From: Caryophanales bacterium
GTDB lineage: Bacteria; Bacillota_I; Bacilli_A; RFN20; CAG-826
Assembly (NCBI GenBank): GCA_022781015.1
Contig: JALEUF010000067.1
Coordinates: 1-6,630 of the forward strand
DNA length: 6,630 nt
Direction of reading: 5' to 3'
Shown here: in pieces, positions 4,654-6,630 of the stretch
How positions within the stretch are numbered: the first letter of the stretch is position 1
How the letters are laid out: every line of letters starts with the position of its first letter
Program-made: the position numbers and the translations under genes
Notes under the pieces: generated by a model
Told to the model about the DNA's origin: nothing
What the model saw: the letters and a program-made list of their open reading frames with translations, nothing else
Databases searched by the model: none

Positions 4654-5849
4654 GCAAAGCATTAATCTATCTACAATCAGGCGGACCTACTAGCGTCATC
4701 AATTCAAGTCTTTATGGGGCAATTAGAGAAGCCCAAAAGCACAAAGAAGTTTCCAAGATACTCGGTTCTTTACATGGAATAGAAGGACTTTTGGATGATG
4801 ATATTATCGATATTGGAAAAGAAGATGATGAAGATATCGAATTATTAAAGCAAACCCCAGCTGCAATATTAGGTTCTTCTAGATATAAGCTTCCTTCTTC
4901 TTTTGAAGATGAAGCCTATAAAAAAATATTAGCTACTTTAGTTAAGCATAACTGTGGTTATCTTCTTCTAAACGGTGGGAACGATTCAATGGATACTTGT
5001 TCTAAATTAGCCACCTTTTTTAGGGAAAATAATGTTGATATAAAAGTAATTGGAGTACCCAAGACCATCGATAATGATTTGGCTTTAACTGATCATTGCC
5101 CTGGATATGCATCGGCTTGTAAATATGTTATCAATACCGTCAAGTCAGTCTGCCTTGATGCTAGATGCTACAAAAAAGGAAAAGTCTATATCATCGAGAT
5201 GATGGGAAGAAATGCCGGTTGGCTTACTGCTAGCGTGGATTTACTTAAAAAACCATATAGGCCAGATTTAATCTACCTTCCAGAGACTAATTTCGATTTG
5301 CTTAATTTCTTGAAGGATATCCGTGAGATATATGAGCAATATGGCAATGCCGTCGTTGCTTTAAGCGAAGGCGTTGTCTTTGCTAGAGATGTATCTAATG
5401 TCTCTAAAGATTCATTTGGACATGTCCAACTCGATGGAGCTTGCGAAGAATTAGCTAAGATTGTCAAGCGTACCTTAGGACTTAAAACTAGGGCCACCCA
5501 ACTTTCCTTGCCTCAAAGAGCCAATCCTCAATTGATGTCCAAGGTTGACCAAGAGGAAGCAATTGAAGTAGGTGCCCATGCAGCTTTAGCTGCAATTAAT
5601 GGAGAATCGGAGAAGATGGTTGCCATTAAGCGTATTTCTTCTTCCCCATATAAAGTAAGTTATGAGCTAGTAGATGTTAAAGAAGTTGCCAATAAAGAAA
5701 AAACAATCCCTGCTGACTACATGGATTCATTATTTGGCATGTCGGATAAATTCAAAGAATACCTAACTCCATTAATTAAGGGGGAAATCGATATCAAATA
5801 TGAAGACGGCATTTGCAAAGCCGCCCATTTCAAGAAGATTAGGGATTAG
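4650..5849 (+). CDS. Pyrophosphate-type phosphofructokinase
   Basis: A 399-residue PFK-family enzyme that phosphorylates fructose 6-phosphate to fructose 1,6-bisphosphate. In order: N-terminal phosphate-donor loop QSGGPTSVIN (9-18), GGNDS (109-113), PKTIDND (137-143, catalytic Asp141), MGRNAGWL (185-192) and a conserved PLIKGE near the C-terminus (374-379). Asp112 takes the place of the Gly104 that ATP-using E. coli PfkA has, and Lys138 that of its Gly124; Asp plus Lys at these two sites mark pyrophosphate use, making the step reversible and ATP-sparing. The Asn at 111, where most PPi-PFKs have Asp (GGDDS), is as I recall usual in this 400-residue Bacillota subgroup. Donor choice is inferred from sequence only. 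The ATG overlaps the stop of the upstream hydrolase and has no Shine-Dalgarno sequence, so it depends on coupled translation. Stop is TAG. An inverted repeat spans its 3' end (5829-5897). Confidence 0.92.
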   Translation: MSKALIYLQSGGPTSVINSSLYGAIREAQKHKEVSKILGSLHGIEGLLDDDIIDIGKEDDEDIELLKQTPAAILGSSRYKLPSSFEDEAYKKILATLVKHNCGYLLLNGGNDSMDTCSKLATFFRENNVDIKVIGVPKTIDNDLALTDHCPGYASACKYVINTVKSVCLDARCYKKGKVYIIEMMGRNAGWLTASVDLLKKPYRPDLIYLPETNFDLLNFLKDIREIYEQYGNAVVALSEGVVFARDVSNVSKDSFGHVQLDGACEELAKIVKRTLGLKTRATQLSLPQRANPQLMSKVDQEEAIEVGAHAALAAINGESEKMVAIKRISSSPYKVSYELVDVKEVANKEKTIPADYMDSLFGMSDKFKEYLTPLIKGEIDIKYEDGICKAAHFKKIRD

Positions 5850-5897
5850 TTTGTACATTATATAAGTTGTGTTAAATTTTATTTCTAATCTCTTGAA
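5829..5897 (+). repeat. Imperfect inverted repeat spanning the pfk stop codon
   Basis: TTCAAGAAGATTAG (5829-5842) pairs with CTAATCTCTTGAA (5885-5897): 13 pairs with a single bulged A, and up to four more inward pairs if G-T wobbles are allowed. The loop is about 40 bases and no T-tract follows, so it is not a standard terminator. The right arm overlaps the possible -35 box of the next unit. Confidence 0.45.
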
Positions 5898-5921
5898 GTC
5901 ATTCTTTAAAAAACCTAAACT
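5893..5921 (+). promoter_or_regulatory. Weak candidate promoter for the ATP synthase operon
   Basis: TTGAAG (5893-5898) and TAAACT (5916-5921), spacer 17, each match consensus at 4 of 6 positions. It would start transcription near 5928, leaving a very short leader before ATG 5937. TATATAA at 5860-5866 is an alternative -10 region without a clear -35. No terminator separates this unit from pfk, so read-through is also possible. Confidence 0.3.
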
Positions 5922-5936
5922 TTACTACGTAACATT

Positions 5937-6356
5937 ATGGGACTATTTAAAGAATTAAAAGCTGAAAAAATTACCTTGATTGCACTAGGAACAGTATATC
6001 TAGTCGGGATAGCTTCTTTTGCTTGCTTCTTCTTTTTAGATAACCCTGGCTATCCTCTAGGCTGGATTTTAGGTGGAGGGCTTTCTATTGTTTGCTATTT
6101 AAGCATAGTTTATGGAAGTAATGCCATCCTTTTAGGTACCCAAAACAAGAAATTTGGCACTTCTTTCATTGTGTTATTTGGCTTACTCCGTCTAATTTTA
6201 TTAGGCGGAGCTCTTTTGCTTGCAGGTTATTATACCTATAAGCTTAATTCCAATTGGCTAAATCTATGGACTACTTTTGGGGGAATGATTCCTCTAGGAG
6301 TAGTAACCGGAGTTACCGGACTTCTTGCTAATAAGAAAATCAAGGAGGTCAAATAG
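5937..6356 (+). CDS. atpI: Four-helix membrane protein, AtpI-like ATP synthase subunit I
   Basis: A 139-residue integral membrane protein with four predicted transmembrane helices at about residues 12-33, 40-62, 74-99 and 110-131. AtpI-like traits are the GYPLGWILGGGLSIV start of helix 2 (a Gly-rich helix preceded by a Gly-Tyr turn), a conserved buried Arg in helix 3 (LLRLILLG, Arg85) and the size of about 120-140 residues. AtpI assists assembly of the c-ring and ion uptake of the Fo sector. The sequence is weakly conserved, so the call rests mainly on helix pattern and on its place directly before atpB, the standard position. ATG 5937 has no Shine-Dalgarno sequence. The stop TAG is three bases before the atpB start and the RBS for atpB lies inside this gene's last codons. 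Confidence 0.72.
   Translation: MGLFKELKAEKITLIALGTVYLVGIASFACFFFLDNPGYPLGWILGGGLSIVCYLSIVYGSNAILLGTQNKKFGTSFIVLFGLLRLILLGGALLLAGYYTYKLNSNWLNLWTTFGGMIPLGVVTGVTGLLANKKIKEVK
6342..6349 (+). promoter_or_regulatory. Ribosome binding site of atpB within the 3' end of atpI
   Basis: AAGGAGGT lies nine bases before ATG 6359 and codes at the same time for the last residues of the upstream protein (KEV). It settles the atpB start. Confidence 0.88.
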
Positions 6357-6358
6357 GC

Positions 6359-6630
6359 ATGATTACATTAGATATGTCTAATATGTCTTCATATTTTGGC
6401 CCTGATTTCTTTGAATTCCATCTTTCTGGACCAGTGATATCTTCTTTGACCATTATGGCTATTCTGGCTATTCTTTCTATTATTATAGGAATATTGGCCA
6501 AAAGGGCTGATCCTACAAAAGCTCCTAAAGGATTACTTCTTTTAGTAGATCTATTCATGGAGAAGATAGTTAACTGGACAAAGGATACGATGGGAAGAGA
6601 AAATGTTGGGAATTGGCCAGCCTATTTCTT
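6359..6630 (+). CDS. atpB: ATP synthase Fo subunit a, 3'-truncated by window edge
   Basis: The frame from ATG 6359 is open to the window end, 90 codons of a protein usually 220-290 residues. It begins MITLDMSNM, then FHLSGPVISSLTIMAILAILSI, the first transmembrane helix at about residues 25-48 (continuing to GILAKR), then a cytoplasmic stretch DPTKAPKGLLLLVDLFMEKI and WTKDTMGRENVGNWPAYF. The P-x-G then E-x-I pattern and MG followed by W/F-P are those of AtpB N-terminal regions. Subunit a forms the proton or sodium half-channels beside the c-ring; the key Arg of helix 4 lies beyond the window. It is preceded by the AtpI-like gene with a strong RBS between them, so atpE and the other atp genes are expected next. 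Confidence 0.88.
   Translation, partial: MITLDMSNMSSYFGPDFFEFHLSGPVISSLTIMAILAILSIIIGILAKRADPTKAPKGLLLLVDLFMEKIVNWTKDTMGRENVGNWPAYF

Noticed and set aside
5273..5497. Minus-strand open frame of 74 codons
   Set aside because: Antisense to the conserved core of the phosphofructokinase gene, with no start signal.
6349..6558. Minus-strand open frame of 69 codons
   Set aside because: Antisense to the start of atpB, which has a strong RBS and family sequence.

Overview
The window reads as chromosomal DNA from an AT-rich Bacillota (Firmicutes) bacterium, probably a Bacilli, Erysipelotrichia or Mollicutes-like lineage. The support is the low G+C content, strong AGGAGG-type ribosome binding sites at three genes, a TGS-domain nucleoside kinase, a pyrophosphate-type phosphofructokinase of the low-GC Gram-positive type, and the beginning of an F1Fo ATP synthase operon. 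TGA ends three genes and tryptophan is encoded by TGG, so the standard bacterial code applies, not the Mycoplasma code. The exact lineage cannot be fixed from the sequence.

Region by region: (1) 1-1529 holds the 3' part of nagB (glucosamine-6-phosphate deaminase) followed two bases later by an alpha/beta-hydrolase esterase, probably one amino-sugar catabolic unit, ending at a hairpin near 1541-1562. (2) 1563-2018 holds a RelB/DinJ antitoxin gene with its own promoter and ribosome binding site. Its toxin partner is missing: only an overlapping ATG and four codons remain before a stop. A strong bidirectional terminator at 1988-2018 separates it from the convergent next gene. (3) 2036-3752 on the minus strand is a TGS/uridine-kinase fusion protein with a strong RBS, a promoter and a cre-like palindrome in the promoter spacer. 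(4) 3756-4097 is a 320-bp element with 11-bp perfect terminal inverted repeats flanked by near-identical direct repeats. It looks like a MITE or other non-autonomous transposon inserted between two divergent promoters; its fold also leaves a structured RNA possible. (5) 4095-5849 holds a nicotinamidase-like cysteine hydrolase and a PPi-dependent phosphofructokinase, overlapping by ATGA. The promoter -10 box is so close to the first ATG that the mRNA may be leaderless. (6) 5937-6630 holds a four-helix AtpI-like protein and the N-terminal third of AtpB (Fo subunit a), running off the window.

The genes are mostly central metabolism: amino-sugar entry into glycolysis (NagB gives fructose 6-phosphate), phosphorylation of fructose 6-phosphate by PPi-PFK, NAD or related amide salvage, nucleoside salvage, and the start of the ATP synthase. 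No large undescribed multigene system is evident. The points most worth a second look are the MITE-like insertion, the toxin-less antitoxin, the possible leaderless start, the cre-like operator and the unusually frequent CTAG tetranucleotide.
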